DNA of 64,000 nucleotides from Acidobacterium sp. (lineage in GTDB: Bacteria; Acidobacteriota; Vicinamibacteria; Vicinamibacterales; UBA2999). Below, in pieces: positions 25,936 to 36,156 of the stretch. Each line of letters opens with the position of its first letter. The first letter of the stretch is position 1. The translations under genes and the position numbers were made by a program. The DNA lies in NCBI GenBank assembly GCA_002737365.1, contig NSIL01000001.1, forward strand, positions 159,388 to 223,387, in the 5' to 3' direction. The notes beneath the pieces were generated by a model that did not search any database, was not told the DNA's origin, and was given only the letters and a program-made list of their open reading frames with translations.

Positions 25936-26949
25936 TCAGCAGCGTCGCTCGACCACCCAGCGGGCGATGTTCATCAGGTGACCGCTCGGCAGGCCCGCGC
26001 TGACCAGGGCGTGCTCGGCGCGCGCGATGCTGTCTGCCGCCATCTCGCGCGAGCGGTCGAGACCATGCATCGCCGGGTAGGTGACTTTCCCCGTCGCGCG
26101 ATCCTTGCCTGCCGTCTTGCCGAGGTCAACCGAGCTGCCTTGCACGTCGAGAATGTCGTCGACGATCTGGAACGCGAGGCCGATCTCTCCGGCGAAAGCG
26201 TCAATCGCGTCCACCTGCGCCGGCGTCGCACCCGCCATGATGGCCCCGGAGGTGGCCGCGGCGCGGATCAGCGCGCCCGTCTTGCGCGCGTGCATGTCGC
26301 GCAGCGTGTCCGCGTCGAGCGGCGGCAACGGGTGGTGCGGCGCCGTGATGCGCCCGGTGTATTCCAGGTCCATCGCCTGTCCGCCCAGCATGCCGCCGGC
26401 GCCCACCGCCTGTCCCACGCGGCCCATGACGCGCAGCTTGCGTTCGGTGAGCTGCGGCCGGCCGGCATCGCACGGCTCGTGGGCCAGCAGGGCGAACGCT
26501 TCGGCCAGCAGACCGTCGCCGGCCAGGATGGCCAGGCCATCGCCGTAGATCACGTGCAGGGTGGGGCGGCCGCGCCGCATGCTGTCGTTGTCCATCGCCG
26601 GCAGATCGTCGTGCACCAGCGAGTAGGTGTGAATGAGCTCCACGGCACAGGCCGCGGGCATCGCCTGCAGCCAGGCTTCCTGAACGGCCGCCTCTGATGC
26701 GGGCCGCGCGGCGCTGGCCACCGCGTCGGCGGCGGCCAGCGTCAGGATCGGACGCAACCGCTTGCCGCCGCTGCCGACGGCGTAGCGCATGGCCTCGGCG
26801 ACCAGGGCGGGACAGACGGGCGGTCGCGGCAGCACGCGGTCGAGTGCCGCCTCGATCTCGACGCGTCGGGCCGCGACATAGTCCGTGAAGCTTTCGCTGC
26901 CGGTGTGTGTGTCCGTTGTCATGATCGTCCCATTGTCGTGCACGGTCAT
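25936..26949 (-). CDS. crtE: Polyprenyl diphosphate synthase (geranylgeranyl or farnesyl)
   Basis: 337 aa trans-prenyltransferase condensing IPP with allylic diphosphates. First Asp-rich motif D114-D115-L-P-A-M-D120 in [14 protein letters not shown]; second D264-D265-I-L-D268 in [16 protein letters not shown] near 61 binds diphosphate. The start at 26949 is chosen because it overlaps the permease stop as ATGA; an internal ATG at 26922 is possible. By context it should supply GGPP for crtB. However, the residues before the first motif (Y-S-L-V-H) are also those of IspA farnesyl diphosphate synthases, so the chain length is not certain. Last gene of the ABC transporter operon. Confidence 0.85.
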   Translation of the reverse strand: MTVHDNGTIMTTDTHTGSESFTDYVAARRVEIEAALDRVLPRPPVCPALVAEAMRYAVGSGGKRLRPILTLAAADAVASAARPASEAAVQEAWLQAMPAACAVELIHTYSLVHDDLPAMDNDSMRRGRPTLHVIYGDGLAILAGDGLLAEAFALLAHEPCDAGRPQLTERKLRVMGRVGQAVGAGGMLGGQAMDLEYTGRITAPHHPLPPLDADTLRDMHARKTGALIRAAATSGAIMAGATPAQVDAIDAFAGEIGLAFQIVDDILDVQGSSVDLGKTAGKDRATGKVTYPAMHGLDRSREMAADSIARAEHALVSAGLPSGHLMNIARWVVERRC

Positions 26950-28178
26950 ACCGTTTCCCACCGCCGCGCCAGGAGGCGCGCGGCAGCCCATCCCGCAAGT
27001 CCGACGATCGTGAGTGTCATGGCCGCCGGCAGTACCGCTGTCCAGGCGCCGCCTGCGTGCAGCGCGCGATCGAATCCCTCGATGGCCCATGCATTCGGCG
27101 TGGCCCAGCCCGCCTGCTGCAGCCACGGCGGCATCAGGAAGCGGGGCACCATCGAGCCACCGATCGCCGACACCACTAGTACGGCCACGTTCGAGACGGT
27201 GTGCGACTGCCGTGCCGTCTGGCACAGCGTGGCCACGAGCAACGTGAGTCCCGCCGAGGCCAGGGCCAGGCTCGCGGTGACGATCGCCCACGGTCCGACC
27301 CGCGCCGGCAGGTCCACTCCGTATGCGAGCCACGCCACGCCGAAGATGAGGGCAACCTGCGCCAGGCCCTGCGCCACCAGGAACAGCGCGCGGCCATCCA
27401 CCAGGGGACCCATGCCGCCTGGTCCGGCCAGCACGCGGTCGACGATGCCCGAATCGCGATCGTCGTGCAGGCTGCTGGCGCCATGGACGGCCGAGAGCAG
27501 GACGAACATCGCCGCCACCGCGCCCGCGTAGTACGCCACCTGATCGAGCGCGGCGCCGCCGGAGGACGACTGGCGCTGCTCGACCAGCGCCGCGAACGGC
27601 CCCAGGTCGTCACTGGCGTCGTCGCCAGGTTCGGGCGCGAGCTGGTCGAGCTGCGCGTCGGCCTCGACGCGCTGCTCGCCGGTCAGTTCGACAATCGACT
27701 CGTCCACCAGCGTCACGACGCCGCGCAGGGCCGCGTCTGGCAGTCGTGAGAAATAGAGCCGCTGGACCGTGCCGGTGAGCAAGGCGCCCGCGACGGCGCG
27801 GGCCGGATGCGTGACCACGACGATCGGTGCCGGGCCCTCGCCAACCAGCTCGTCCAGACCCCGCCCGCCTCGCCGGATTACCAGTCCAGCGTCGGCCGCG
27901 CCACTGGCGACCGCGGCGTCCACGGCCGCCGCGTCTGCTCCGCGCGCGACCACCCGCAGGTTCGCGCTCGAGGTCACCGCCTCGATGAGCCTCATGGAGA
28001 GCGCCGAGCCCACTTCGTCGGCCAGCGCCACGCGCAGCCGCAACTGTTCGCCCGTCGCGCCGCCAAAGATGGCCGCGAAGATCGCAAACACGATCACCGG
28101 CAGCGCGAAGCTCATGACGAGCGCGCCGCGATCCCGCCACAGGGCCAGCGCCAACGATTGCAGCACCGCGCGCCTCAC
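26946..28178 (-). CDS. ABC-2 type transporter permease
   Basis: 410 aa. One N-terminal membrane helix (residues 18-40), then a ~180-residue extracytoplasmic domain, then five or six C-terminal helices from about 215 ([24 protein letters not shown] onwards), the topology of the YhgE/DrrB-like ABC-2 permease class. The [15 protein letters not shown] loop is typical of the coupling region. It overlaps both neighbours by ATGA, so ATPase, permease and prenyl synthase are made together. Substrate unknown; a lipid or isoprenoid product is suggested by the coupling. Confidence 0.88.
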   Translation of the reverse strand: MRRAVLQSLALALWRDRGALVMSFALPVIVFAIFAAIFGGATGEQLRLRVALADEVGSALSMRLIEAVTSSANLRVVARGADAAAVDAAVASGAADAGLVIRRGGRGLDELVGEGPAPIVVVTHPARAVAGALLTGTVQRLYFSRLPDAALRGVVTLVDESIVELTGEQRVEADAQLDQLAPEPGDDASDDLGPFAALVEQRQSSSGGAALDQVAYYAGAVAAMFVLLSAVHGASSLHDDRDSGIVDRVLAGPGGMGPLVDGRALFLVAQGLAQVALIFGVAWLAYGVDLPARVGPWAIVTASLALASAGLTLLVATLCQTARQSHTVSNVAVLVVSAIGGSMVPRFLMPPWLQQAGWATPNAWAIEGFDRALHAGGAWTAVLPAAMTLTIVGLAGWAAARLLARRWETV

Positions 28179-29110
28179 GACACCTCCGCTGTGCCGGTGA
28201 GCACGGCGATGGCGCCGCGCAGGCTGGGTTCACGCAGCCGCGCTTCGGCCACCCGCACGCCGGCCGCCAGCAGGCGCTGTTCGGTGGCGCCGAGGTCGGC
28301 CAGGCTGTGGCTCGCGGACCGGACCCAGGTATGCCCGCCGGCCTGCCTGAACCCCTCGGCCTCGAGCGCGCGAGCCGAGCCGTCTGGTCCGGCCTCCACC
28401 GAGACCGCCAGCTCGCGGCCGTCGCTGAAGGCGCGGGTGACGATCTCGGCCAGGGACCCGTGGGCGAGCACTCGCCCCTGGTGCATGACCACCACGTCGT
28501 CACAGATGGCGGCGGCTTCATCGAGGTTGTGCGTGGAAACCAGCAGGCCCATTCCGTTATCCCGCAAGCTTCTGAGCAGCGTGTGCAGGCGCGATTCCGA
28601 CTCCGCGTCGACACCCACGGTGGGTTCGTCGAGCAGCAGCAGGGCCGGCCGGTGCAGCACGCCAGCCACCAGGTTCGCCCGTCGCCGCATGCCACCCGAG
28701 AGGGTGTGGGTGAGCGCCGAGGCGCGGTCGGCCAGGCCCGCCCAGGCCAGGCCCTCGTCGACGCGGGCGCCGAGGACAGCAGCGCCGACGCCCGATAGCC
28801 GGGCCAGAACCGAGAGATTCTCCCGAACGGTGAGGTGCGAATAGAGGGCGATGTCCTGGGGCACGATGCCGAGGCGCCCTCGATGCCTGGCCTCGGCGGG
28901 GGACAGACCCTCGACGCTGACGCTTCCGCCGTCCAGGCGCAGGCGCCCGGCGACGGCGCGCATCAGCGAGGTCTTGCCCGCGCCGTTCGGGCCCGTAACG
29001 GCGACGATCCGGCCGCGCCCGACCTCGAGCGACACCTCGTTCAGGACCAGACGGTCGCCGATGCGGCGGGAGGCGTGCCTGACCTCGAGGGTGGCGGGTA
29101 GTATAGTCAT
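28175..29110 (-). CDS. ABC transporter ATP-binding protein
   Basis: 311 aa ATPase of an ABC-2 exporter. Walker [10 protein letters not shown] near 40, Q-loop IVPQDIALY near 85, signature LSGGMRRR near 136, Walker [11 protein letters not shown] near 155, and switch His in STHNLDEA near 188. The C-terminal 90 residues form the DUF4162-like tail common in drug/lipid exporters. I chose ATG 29110, preceded by GGAG; further upstream the frame would overlap crtY on the other strand. Only 6 bp separate this start from the divergent crtY start. Confidence 0.9.
   Translation of the reverse strand: MTILPATLEVRHASRRIGDRLVLNEVSLEVGRGRIVAVTGPNGAGKTSLMRAVAGRLRLDGGSVSVEGLSPAEARHRGRLGIVPQDIALYSHLTVRENLSVLARLSGVGAAVLGARVDEGLAWAGLADRASALTHTLSGGMRRRANLVAGVLHRPALLLLDEPTVGVDAESESRLHTLLRSLRDNGMGLLVSTHNLDEAAAICDDVVVMHQGRVLAHGSLAEIVTRAFSDGRELAVSVEAGPDGSARALEAEGFRQAGGHTWVRSASHSLADLGATEQRLLAAGVRVAEARLREPSLRGAIAVLTGTAEVS
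29080..29107 (+). promoter_or_regulatory. Candidate crtYIBZ promoter
   Basis: CTGACC (29080-29085), 16 bp, TATAGT (29102-29107), 9 bp before the crtY GTG. It lies almost wholly inside the 5' coding end of the divergent ABC ATPase gene, so crtY would have a very short leader and the two divergent transcripts would interfere. Hexamers judged by eye. Confidence 0.35.
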
Positions 29111-29116
29111 CACTCC

Positions 29117-30247
29117 GTGATCGTCGATGTGCTCGTCGTCGGAGGTGGCCTGGCCGGAAGCCTTGCGGCCTGGCGGCTCACCACCGCTCATCCAAACCTC
29201 AGCCTGTGCCTTATCGAAGGGGGCTCGCGGCTAGGCGGCAATCATACTTGGTCATGTCACGATACCGATCTGCCGCCGGCCGCCCACGACTGGGTGGCAC
29301 CGCTCGTCGCGGCCCGGTGGCCGCGGCACGAGGTCCGGTTCCCCCAAGGCCCCCGCGTGCTGTCCGGCGCCTACCTCTCCATCACCTCGGCGCGCCTGCA
29401 TGACGTGATCGCCCCGGCGCTCGGGCACCGCCTCAAGCTCGACACCGCGGTGGCCCAACTCGGTGTCCAGCGTGTGACGCTCAAATCGGGTGAAGAGATC
29501 CACGCCAACGTCGTGATCGACGCTCGCGGCGCCTTCGAGCCGCCGGTCCCCGTCGGGTGGCAGACGTTTGTGGGCCAGGAGTTCGAACTCGAGGCGGATC
29601 ACGGCATGGAGCACCCGATCCTGATGGACGCGACGGTGCCGCAAGTCGGCGGTTTCCGCTTCATCTATGTCCTGCCCTGGACCGCCCGCCGTGTGCTGGT
29701 CGAGGACACGCTGTACGCCGACACCCCCACGGTCGACCACGGGACTTGCCGCCGGGCGATCGCCGACTACGTCACCCGCCGCGGCTGGGCCGTGAAGACC
29801 ATGATTCGTGAGGAAGCTGGTGCTTTGCCCATCCCACTCGAGGGGCGTGGCGAGGCGTTCTGGCCCGACGCCACGCTCCGCATCGGCATGCGTGCGGGCT
29901 TGTTTCACCCCACCACCGGCTACTCGCTGCCCGATGCCGTGGCGACGGCCGAGCTGCTGGCCGGGATGGACCTCGGCGACCGGGACCGCGTCTATCACAG
30001 AGTGAAACAGGTGGCACTTGGTAAATGGCGCCAGCGCGCGTTCTTCAGGCTGCTCAATCGCCTGTTGTTCCGGGCCGCGCGTCCCACAGAGCGGTTCCGA
30101 GTACTCGAGCAGTTCTATCAGCGGCCCGAGCCATTGATTGCGCGGTTCTACGCGGGCCGCGTGACGTGGCTCGATCGGGCCCGTGTGCTGGCGGGCCGGC
30201 CGCCGGTGCCCCTTGCGCGCGCGCTGGCGCACCTGCGAGGCCAATAG
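29117..30247 (+). CDS. crtY: Lycopene beta-cyclase
   Basis: 376 aa CrtY-type flavoprotein closing both ends of lycopene to beta-ionone rings. The dinucleotide-binding fold DVLVVGGGLAGSLAAWRL opens the protein. GGNHTWSCHD near 41 is the CrtY signature, VIDARG near 135 is the second FAD contact, and FRFIYVLPWTARRVLVEDTLY near 180 and RAGLFHPTTGYSLPDAV near 260 are typical of bacterial CrtY. The start is GTG with a weak ribosome site. First gene of crtYIBZ; one base separates it from crtI. It provides beta-carotene to blh and crtZ. Confidence 0.93.
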   Translation: MIVDVLVVGGGLAGSLAAWRLTTAHPNLSLCLIEGGSRLGGNHTWSCHDTDLPPAAHDWVAPLVAARWPRHEVRFPQGPRVLSGAYLSITSARLHDVIAPALGHRLKLDTAVAQLGVQRVTLKSGEEIHANVVIDARGAFEPPVPVGWQTFVGQEFELEADHGMEHPILMDATVPQVGGFRFIYVLPWTARRVLVEDTLYADTPTVDHGTCRRAIADYVTRRGWAVKTMIREEAGALPIPLEGRGEAFWPDATLRIGMRAGLFHPTTGYSLPDAVATAELLAGMDLGDRDRVYHRVKQVALGKWRQRAFFRLLNRLLFRAARPTERFRVLEQFYQRPEPLIARFYAGRVTWLDRARVLAGRPPVPLARALAHLRGQ

Positions 30248-30248
30248 C

Positions 30249-31762
<1,514 letters not shown>

Positions 31763-31766
<4 letters not shown>

Positions 31767-32719
31767 CCGCCGCAGGCGTGGCCGCGCAGGACGAAGCGAT
31801 TCGAGCCGGCTCGAAAAGTTTTGCCCTGGCGTCGCGCCTGTTCGAGTCCGCCACGCGACCCTTGGTGTGGGACCTCTACGCATGGTGTCGTCACTGCGAC
31901 GATGTGACCGATGGGCAGGTGAGCGGCCATGGCCACGCGGTGGTGGCGGATCGGGCCGCGCGGGTGGCGGAACTGAGGCGCCTGTCCGATCGCGCCCTTG
32001 GCGGGGACGGCGCCGCCGGGCCGGCCTTCGCGGGCCTCGCGCGGGTGGTCGCGGCGACCAGGCTGCCGGGGCGCTACGTGCACGACCACCTCGCCGGGTT
32101 CGAGATGGACGCCGCCGAACGCCGCTACGACACGCTCGATGACACGCTGTCCTACTGCTACCACGTCGCCGGCGCAGTTGGCTTGATGATGGCGTGGATC
32201 ATGGGCGTGCGCGATCAGGACACGCTGCTGCGCGGCTGCGATCTGGGCATGGGCTTCCAGCTCACCAACATCGCGCGCGACGTGAATGACGATGTGGTGA
32301 ACGGGCGCATCTACCTGCCGGCAGCCTGGCTCGGCGAGGCCGGGGCGACGCTGGTCGCCGGCGAGGCGATGTCCCTCCCGGCGCGGGAGGCCGTGGTGCC
32401 GGTCGTGGCCCGGTTGCTGGACGAAGCCGATCGCTACTACGCGTCAGCCTGGTACGGCGTCTCCGCCTTGCCGTGGCGGTCGGCGTGGTCGGTCGCGACG
32501 GCGCGTCACGTCTATGCCGACATCGGGGCGGTCGTCCGCCGGCGGGGCGCCTCGGCGTGGGACACCCGTGCGGCCACCGGCCGCGGGCAGAAAGTGGGCC
32601 GCGTGGTTCAGGCGCTGGGCGAGGCGGCCTGGTCGGTGACTCGGCGACATGCCGTGCGCCTGCCGCGGCAGGGGCTGTTGACGCCAGCGTCCACGGCTAT
32701 GGGAGAATCGACATCATGA
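31763..32719 (+). CDS. crtB: Phytoene synthase
   Basis: 318 aa squalene/phytoene synthase family enzyme condensing two GGPP to phytoene. The two Mg-binding motifs are YAWCRHCDDVTD near 40-51 (DDxxD) and NIARDVNDD near 172-180. YCYHVAGAVGLMMAWIMG near 135 is the family signature. ATG overlaps the crtI stop (ATGA). The C-terminus carries a basic Arg/His-rich extension (RRHAVRLPRQG). It requires a GGPP supply, presumably from the synthase at 25936. Confidence 0.94.
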
Positions 32720-33192
32720 TGGCCGTGGTCCTGTGGGTCGCGCTGTTCGCGGGCGCCCTGCTGATGATGGAGGGCGTGGCCTATTTCACCCATCGGTATC
32801 TGATGCATGGGCCGCTGTGGTTCCTGCACCGCTCGCATCACGTGCCGCACGACGGCCGGTTGGAGTGGAACGATCTGTTTGGCCTGTTCTTCGCGTTGCC
32901 CTCGATCGCGCTCATCCACTACGGCGTGCGGGATGGGTCGTGGATGCTGCCGGTCGGGCTGGGCATGACCGGCTACGGGTTGATCTACTTCCTGTTCCAC
33001 GACGTGGTGGTGCATCGTCGGGTGCGGCTGCGCGGCGTGCCGCCGTGGCGCTACCTGCGCCGAATCATCAAGGCGCACCTGGTCCATCACCGCACTCACG
33101 GCCGGGAGGGTGCCCAGTCCTTCGGATTTCTCTACGCGCCGGGCGACCTCACCGGCGGCGAGAGCGAACCCGATCGTCGGATTCACCGATGA
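32716..33192 (+). CDS. crtZ: Beta-carotene hydroxylase
   Basis: 158 aa membrane di-iron hydroxylase introducing 3-hydroxyls on beta-ionone rings, giving zeaxanthin from beta-carotene. Histidine clusters: H26/H31 (HRYLMH), H38/H41/H42 (HRSHH), H100, and H121/H124/H125/H128 (HLVHHRTH), with four hydrophobic segments. Starts at tandem ATG codons overlapping the crtB stop. Its presence means the cell makes a xanthophyll in addition to retinal. The sequence just after the stop enters relic DNA. Confidence 0.92.
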   Translation: MMAVVLWVALFAGALLMMEGVAYFTHRYLMHGPLWFLHRSHHVPHDGRLEWNDLFGLFFALPSIALIHYGVRDGSWMLPVGLGMTGYGLIYFLFHDVVVHRRVRLRGVPPWRYLRRIIKAHLVHHRTHGREGAQSFGFLYAPGDLTGGESEPDRRIHR

Positions 33193-33254
33193 ACAGGTCT
33201 CCGGGCCGTTCGCTTCGTGGGTGCATCGGCACATTGTGCGGGCGAGCGGGCCGG

Positions 33255-33395
33255 TTGGCCGACGACCCGATCCATAAACTGCGGCTGGGGCGCGACCCGA
33301 GCGACGGCGGTCGATTGGCCTCGCAGCCGACGATTTCGCGCTTCGAGCACACGGCGGCCCCGCATCTGCGCCAAATACTCCTGCCTCGCCTGTGA
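33255..33395 (+). pseudogene. IS1380-type transposase fragment
   Basis: 47 codons reading LADDPIHKLRLGRDP...LASQPTISRFEH, the characteristic segment of IS1380-family DDE transposases. No start, catalytic core or end is left. The preceding bases (about 33178-33240) in another frame read DEQVSGPFASWVHRH, like the tail of an SRPBCC-domain protein. So at least two broken genes are packed directly behind crtZ, marking a past insertion/deletion boundary of the carotenoid operon. Confidence 0.6.
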
Positions 33396-33494
33396 TCCCA
33401 CGCGCATGCCCTCCTGGGGCACACCCGCTGGGGTCACACTATTTATGGCGCGATACGGACCCTTTCACGTCGCCTGCGATGGACGTATGATCGC

Positions 33495-33788
33495 ATGACG
33501 ATGCGTGTCACCATCCCGCCGCGATCATCGGACACGTCGGCCGAGGCGGATCATGTGCAGATCGAGTTGATCCGCGCGGCGCCGGTATCCCGTCGACTGG
33601 GGATGGCCTGGTCGCTCTCAGCGACCGTGATCGGCGCGGCTCGGCGCGCGCTGGCACGGGCGCAGCCGCTCGCATCTGCCGAAGAGCGGGATCTGCGATT
33701 CGTCGAGATCCAATACGGTTCAAACTTGGCGGAGGCGCTTCGTGCCGACTTGGCCCGGCGTCGCGCACACGACCCGGAACGGGGATGA
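33495..33788 (+). CDS. Small protein of a nucleotidyltransferase-linked pair
   Basis: 97 aa, charged, helical. Sequence such as VQIELIRAAPVSRRLGMAWSLS and a C-terminal RFVEIQYGSNLAEALRADLARR resemble the small uncharacterised proteins that precede AbiEii/DUF6036-like nucleotidyltransferases. Its TGA overlaps the next ATG (ATGA), the layout of a toxin-antitoxin-type pair. It may still be translated, although its partner is frameshifted. Family assignment rests on recalled patterns. Confidence 0.55.
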   Translation: MTMRVTIPPRSSDTSAEADHVQIELIRAAPVSRRLGMAWSLSATVIGAARRALARAQPLASAEERDLRFVEIQYGSNLAEALRADLARRRAHDPERG

Positions 33789-34165
33789 CTGCCAGCGACC
33801 TGGTCGCGGCCCTCGAACCAGTGGCCGCGGCATTCGAAGCGCTCGGGATCGCCTACTTCCTGGGCGGCTCAGTCGCCAGTTCAGCGCACGGTGTCGCTAG
33901 AGCAAGCCTTGACGCCGACATTGTCGCCGAGATCGAACCTGCTCATGTCGACCGGGAGGGTTTTGGGTGTGCCGCGACTGATTCGCGCGAGGATCATCGG
34001 CCGTATCGAACAAAGACGGGCACCTGCTTCTCGCGCCTGCTCATCAATGTGGGCCGACTACCCGAGCCTGGGCGTCACCCCCGCCGCGGTGATCATTGCA
34101 GCGAACCCTCGTGCTTGAACCTGCGTGCGCACCTGGCGACTGTCCGGTGTACCATTCCGCCGTGA
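33785..34165 (+). pseudogene. Frameshifted nucleotidyltransferase (toxin-antitoxin-like)
   Basis: The first 55 residues are a clear nucleotidyltransferase N-terminus: ALEPVAAAFEALGIAYFLGGSVASS, HGVARASLDADIV with the GGS and DxD catalytic elements. After about codon 55 the frame loses all similarity (Cys/Arg/Pro-rich out-of-frame sequence). The usual length is about 180-200 residues. It overlaps the start of the hydrolase gene at 34162. Confidence 0.6.
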
Positions 34166-35370
34166 TTCTCTCGCGCCGCAGCAAGGCGGCGATGGTCGTC
34201 GCGTTGCTGGTAGTGGGCGACTGGCTGTCGCCCCCCTACCTCGATGCGCTCGGCTTCATCATCCGCGCCGCCGACCTGCCCGGCGCGCCGGCCACCGTGG
34301 CCGCGTGGCGGGCCGTCGACTTCACCCGTGAGGAGGTCTTCGCGGTCCCGACGCGGACCGGCGACGTCCCCGCGCGCTTCTATCGGCCGGGCGGGACGAT
34401 CCGGCGCACGATCTTGCTGATGCCCGGCGTTCACCGCGACGGCATCGAGGAAGCCCGCCTGGTGGGGCTCGCTGAAGACCTGGCGGCGACCGGCTTCGGC
34501 GTGCTGACGATTGCCGCACCGGACCTCCAGAAGTTCAAAATCACACCGCAAGTCACCGACGTGATTGAAGACGCCGTGATCTGGGCAAGCGCGCAGAAAC
34601 AGTACGCGCCCGACGGCAAGGTCGGGCTACTGGGCATTAGCTTTTCCGGCGGCCTGTCAATCGTGGCCGCCGGCCGGCCGGCCATTCGCGACCATGTCGC
34701 GTTCGTGCTGTCGTTCGGCGGTCACGGTGACCTCGCCCGCGTGATGCATTACCTCTGTTCAGGGCAGGTGCTCGGCGATCTCGAACGGGCGAAGCAGAGT
34801 TCGGCCGTCGTCGGCGCCGATCACGTCGGCGTGCATCCCCCCCACGACTACGGCGTGGCCGTGGTGCTGCTCAGCCTGGCGGACCGCGTGGTGCCCGCCG
34901 ATCAAGTCGCGGCGCTCAGCCGCGGCATCGACGGCTTCCTGCTGGCTTCGTCGCTGGCGATGACCGATCAGGCCGCCGCGCTCAAGGTGTTCGACGAGAT
35001 GAAGGCATATGCCGTGAGGTTGCCGGAGCCGTCACGCACGCTGATGACCTACGTCAACGATCGTGCGGTCGACAAGCTGGGGCCGATCCTGCTACCGATC
35101 GCCGACGGCCTGAAGGACTACGAAGGCATGCCGGCGCTGTCGGCCGAACGCGCGGCCCCGCCGCTCGGGCCGGTGCTGTTGCTTCACGGCGTCGACGATA
35201 ACGTAATTCCGTCGATGGAAACGGTGCTGCTGGCGGAGCACCTGCGGGGCAAGGCGCAGGTGACGGGCCTCTTGAGTGGCCTGATTACCCACGCCGAGGT
35301 CAACCGTACGCCGAGCCTGACCGAAGTTTGGCGGCTGATGCGTTTCTGGCGCGGCATAATGAACCAGTGA
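34162..35370 (+). CDS. Alpha/beta hydrolase (membrane-anchored dienelactone-hydrolase-like)
   Basis: 402 aa. An N-terminal hydrophobic segment (AAMVVALLVVGDWL) suggests a membrane anchor. The nucleophile elbow is GISFSGG near 158. The acid and base candidates are the Asp in LLHGVDDNVIPS near 353 and the His in LITHAEVNR near 381. A variable lid domain occupies about 190-330. Substrate unknown. I chose the GTG at 34162, just before the hydrophobic segment; no strong ribosome site is visible, so the start is uncertain. Its TGA overlaps the pseudouridine synthase GTG (GTGA). Confidence 0.78.
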   Translation: MILSRRSKAAMVVALLVVGDWLSPPYLDALGFIIRAADLPGAPATVAAWRAVDFTREEVFAVPTRTGDVPARFYRPGGTIRRTILLMPGVHRDGIEEARLVGLAEDLAATGFGVLTIAAPDLQKFKITPQVTDVIEDAVIWASAQKQYAPDGKVGLLGISFSGGLSIVAAGRPAIRDHVAFVLSFGGHGDLARVMHYLCSGQVLGDLERAKQSSAVVGADHVGVHPPHDYGVAVVLLSLADRVVPADQVAALSRGIDGFLLASSLAMTDQAAALKVFDEMKAYAVRLPEPSRTLMTYVNDRAVDKLGPILLPIADGLKDYEGMPALSAERAAPPLGPVLLLHGVDDNVIPSMETVLLAEHLRGKAQVTGLLSGLITHAEVNRTPSLTEVWRLMRFWRGIMNQ

Positions 35371-36107
35371 GCAGAGACACGGGACCCGGCGTCCGCCTAC
35401 AAAAACTTCTCTCGACCGCGGGAGTCGCCTCGAGGCGCGCCTCGGAACAGATGATTCTCGAAGGCCGCGTCACCGTGAACGGCGAGACCGTGCGCGCGCT
35501 TGGGACCAAGGCTGATCCCTCGAAAGACGCCATCAAGGTCGATGGCCGCCGCATCAAGCTTGACGTCAAGGACCGCTACCTTGTTCTCTACAAGCCCAAG
35601 GGCTACGTCACCACGCGGAGCGATCCCGAGAAACGGCCCACGATCATGGATCTGATCGGACAGGGCGCCTATATCTACCCCGTCGGCCGCCTCGACTTCG
35701 ACTCCGAGGGTCTGTTGCTGATGATGACCGACGGCGACCTCGCCGCGCGGCTCACCCACCCGCGCCACGAGGTCGACAAGGTCTACGAGGTGGTCGTGCT
35801 TGGCATGCCCGACCCGAAGGCCATGGAAAAACTCCGGAAAGGCGTGTTCATCGACGGCCGCCGGACCTCGCCAGCCGACGTGCACGCCGGCACCACGCTG
35901 AGGGGCCCCAAAGCGACCACCCTGCTGACGATCACGCTCAGGGAAGGCCGAAACCGGCAAATCCGCAAAATGTGCCGGTCGGTTGGGCTGCCGGTGCGTG
36001 ACTTGCGCCGGATCGCGATGGGCCCGATCGGCCTGGGCCGGCTCAAACCGGGGCAATGGCGTGACCTGACCTCGGACGAGGTTAAGCGGCTGAAGGTCAG
36101 CGTCTAG
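35367..36107 (+). CDS. rluB: 23S rRNA pseudouridine synthase (RluB/RsuA family)
   Basis: 246 aa. N-terminal S4 RNA-binding domain (RLQKLLSTAGVASRRASEQMI, residues 9-60) followed by the RsuA-type catalytic domain. The catalytic Asp is in GRLDFDSEGLLL near 113; NRQIRKMCRSVGLPVRDLRRIAMG near 205 is the family C-terminal signature. RluB modifies U2605 of 23S rRNA in E. coli; RluB versus RsuA/RluE is chosen from length and the QIRKMCRSVG motif. GTG start overlaps the previous stop (GTGA). In many genomes rluB adjoins scpA/scpB; here scpAB is 6 kb downstream on the opposite strand. Confidence 0.92.
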   Translation: MSRDTGPGVRLQKLLSTAGVASRRASEQMILEGRVTVNGETVRALGTKADPSKDAIKVDGRRIKLDVKDRYLVLYKPKGYVTTRSDPEKRPTIMDLIGQGAYIYPVGRLDFDSEGLLLMMTDGDLAARLTHPRHEVDKVYEVVVLGMPDPKAMEKLRKGVFIDGRRTSPADVHAGTTLRGPKATTLLTITLREGRNRQIRKMCRSVGLPVRDLRRIAMGPIGLGRLKPGQWRDLTSDEVKRLKVSV

Positions 36108-36156
36108 GCCCGGCCTATTTACGTAGTTCGTAAAAAGGAAGCAGCTTCACTTTCAG

